Below the pieces are notes generated by a model. The model was not told where the DNA came from, ran no database searches, and worked only from the letters and a program-made list of their open reading frames with translations. A stretch of DNA of 64,000 nucleotides, from the NCBI RefSeq assembly GCF_047302465.1, contig NZ_CP178621.1, positions 3,472,001 to 3,536,000 of the forward strand, in the 5' to 3' direction. Position numbers and translations under genes: made by a program. Origin of the DNA: JACMRP01 sp047302465. Lineage in GTDB: Bacteria; Bdellovibrionota; Bdellovibrionia; Bdellovibrionales; Bdellovibrionaceae. Below are positions 63,011-64,000 of this stretch, in pieces. Position 1 is the first letter of the stretch; each line of letters starts with the position of its first letter.

Positions 63011-63517
63011 TTAAGAAATATTGGAAACAAGAATGTCGCCGCCATCCTTACGAAGGCCTGCACTGACATTCTCGATGAATTTCACAAAATGATGAAGCGC
63101 AACATCGTTCACGGTGCCCTTAACAAACGAAGCTCCATGACGGAAAACCCCTTCGTCTTCTAAACGACGAGAGCTCGCCACTTTTACAGTGAATGGGAAG
63201 TAAGTTGTGTGGTTAAGGTAAACGCGACAAGCAACCTCTTCGCCCTCTAGAAAAACGCCCTCATCGAGCTCAAGATCAAAAGCGATTCCGTTTTCCGAGA
63301 TATCATAAAGAGTGACCTTCATCAGTCCTCTTTCCGGTAGAACAGCATAAGCTCCGACGAACTCAGTCAGAATCGTACGCTTCACTTCACGACGATCTTT
63401 GTTGAGCATTTCTTCACGAGCCGTCGTCATATCGACTATTGGTGCCCCAGAAGTTTTATCATTTACTGAAGAATTCTGAGACTTTACACGACTTGTGATG
63501 TCGATAATCTTACCCAT
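63011..63517 (-). CDS. PilZ-domain protein
   Basis: A 168-residue cytoplasmic protein with a PilZ-like c-di-GMP-binding domain in the second part (about 50-160): the RRxxR-type KRDRREVKRTILTEF segment and the D/NxSxxG-type DISENGIAFDLEL segment. The N-terminal 45 residues are Lys/Ser-rich. ATG start with GGGGG upstream. A FliA-type promoter (63542-63568) directly precedes it, so it should be made in motile attack-phase cells and could link c-di-GMP to motility. Confidence 0.85.
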   Translation of the reverse strand: MGKIIDITSRVKSQNSSVNDKTSGAPIVDMTTAREEMLNKDRREVKRTILTEFVGAYAVLPERGLMKVTLYDISENGIAFDLELDEGVFLEGEEVACRVYLNHTTYFPFTVKVASSRRLEDEGVFRHGASFVKGTVNDVALHHFVKFIENVSAGLRKDGGDILVSNIS

Positions 63518-63541
63518 TAGACCCCCATGTCTGATAGATTC

Positions 63542-63568
63542 TTTTCGGCAGAATTTGTTTCAACTTTA
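63542..63568 (-). promoter_or_regulatory. FliA (sigma-28) type promoter of the PilZ gene
   Basis: On the minus strand TAAAGTTG, exactly 11 nt, then GCCGAAAA. The consensus is TAAAGTTT-N11-GCCGATAA, so 14 of 16 positions match with exact spacing. It would start transcription about 18 nt before the PilZ ATG. Confidence 0.65.
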
Positions 63569-63616
63569 GTCGTCGGACTTGGATTTTGGTCCAGGATCGT
63601 CTTATAGTGAGACAAG

Positions 63617-64000
63617 ATGAGTTTATTGCGAGCCCTAGCCCTCAGTCTTGTTGTTCACTGTTTGTTGGTCCTTATTATGGATAAAGGGGCGCCTTATTTT
63701 GAGCCAAAACCAGTCGATATCACCACCATCGATTTGGTAGAAACTCCGAAACCACCTGCCAAAACTCAAAAGCTTCGCAACAAGCTTGATCGCCAAGTCG
63801 TTCGTGAAGCTCTAGCGCCGAAGAGCGAGCTCAAAGAAGATGATTCGGATTTAGCGAGATTTCTTTCTGCGGACAAACAACGCGTTCATCGCGAAATGCA
63901 AGCCGCTGCTTCGGGCATGACAACAAATCGCAGCCCTGGGCAAAATCAACCTTCTGAATCCAAGCAAAACAAACCTGTGCCTAAAGATCCACGCCGTCAA
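63617..64000 (+). CDS. TonB/TolA-like energy transducer, 3' end cut by window edge
   Basis: At least 128 residues. MSLLRALALSLVVHCLLVLIM is a single membrane helix with an uncleaved, TonB-like start, followed by a Pro/Lys-rich region (FEPKPVDITTIDLVETPKPPAK) and a charged polar stretch. The layout is that of TonB or AgmX-tail proteins; the C-terminal domain lies outside the window. It is divergent from the PilZ gene. Confidence 0.6.
   Translation, partial: MSLLRALALSLVVHCLLVLIMDKGAPYFEPKPVDITTIDLVETPKPPAKTQKLRNKLDRQVVREALAPKSELKEDDSDLARFLSADKQRVHREMQAAASGMTTNRSPGQNQPSESKQNKPVPKDPRRQ

Overview
The window looks like chromosome from a predatory bacterium of the Bdellovibrio type (Bdellovibrionota). 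The pointers are a Myxococcus-like gliding/Glt-type envelope machine, a TIGR02147-family regulator paired with an exported metalloprotease-like protein, many signal-peptide and lipobox proteins of unknown function, and a PilZ gene behind a FliA-type promoter. The species is inferred from gene content only. No rRNA, tRNA, CRISPR array, transposase or phage module was seen.

Left part (1-27098). The 5' part of metK sits at the left edge, followed by hpf, a phospholipase-D-like lipoprotein, a small exported protein and an AidB-like acyl-CoA dehydrogenase. From 27098 down to 6264 runs an almost gap-free minus-strand series of 18 genes: nnr, engB, kdsB, pyrG, kdsD, kdsC, two outer-membrane beta-barrel-like proteins, two TPR proteins, a TPR lipoprotein, a small exported protein, an FHA/TonB-like protein, a TolQ/ExbB-like protein, two TolR/ExbD-like proteins, an LptC-LptA fusion, lptB and rpoN. 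The usual proteobacterial order kdsD-kdsC-lptC-lptA-lptB-rpoN is therefore present, but a ten-gene proton-driven trans-envelope (Glt/Agl-like) module sits between kdsC and lptC.

Middle part (27255-47194). This part holds a sigma-54 activator without a sensor domain, an orphan FliL-domain protein, polA (proofreading motifs not visible), an HTH protein, an FtsB-like protein, an APP1-like phosphatase, eno, several exported proteins, a DUF72 protein, a lipoyl-free acyltransferase domain, a CpaF-type ATPase with a cupredoxin-like partner, a lipoprotein with a DsbA-like thioredoxin domain, sfsA and a CorA-like transporter. A strongly folded leader or small RNA with its own terminator lies before the DsbA-like gene.

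Right part (47187-64000). A TIGR02147-type regulator overlaps an exported HEFGH metalloprotease-like gene. To its right is a patchwork of degenerate repeats, including a fossil 3' end of a membrane-protein gene whose intact relative lies 1.3 kb away. Then come an E2-E3 pair (dihydrolipoyl acyltransferase with two lipoyl domains, then lpd) without E1, a large exported protein with an Asn-rich segment, an HD-like protein with thpR, a second exported HExxH protein, a membrane histidine kinase with an OmpR-type regulator, a MaoC hydratase, a PIN-PhoH ATPase, a PilZ protein with a FliA-type promoter, and the start of a TonB-like gene at the right edge.

Together the genes cover Kdo synthesis and LPS export, a proton-driven envelope machine, central carbon metabolism (eno, E2-E3) and a large share of exported proteins. 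All family calls come from reading the sequence by eye; no database search was run.
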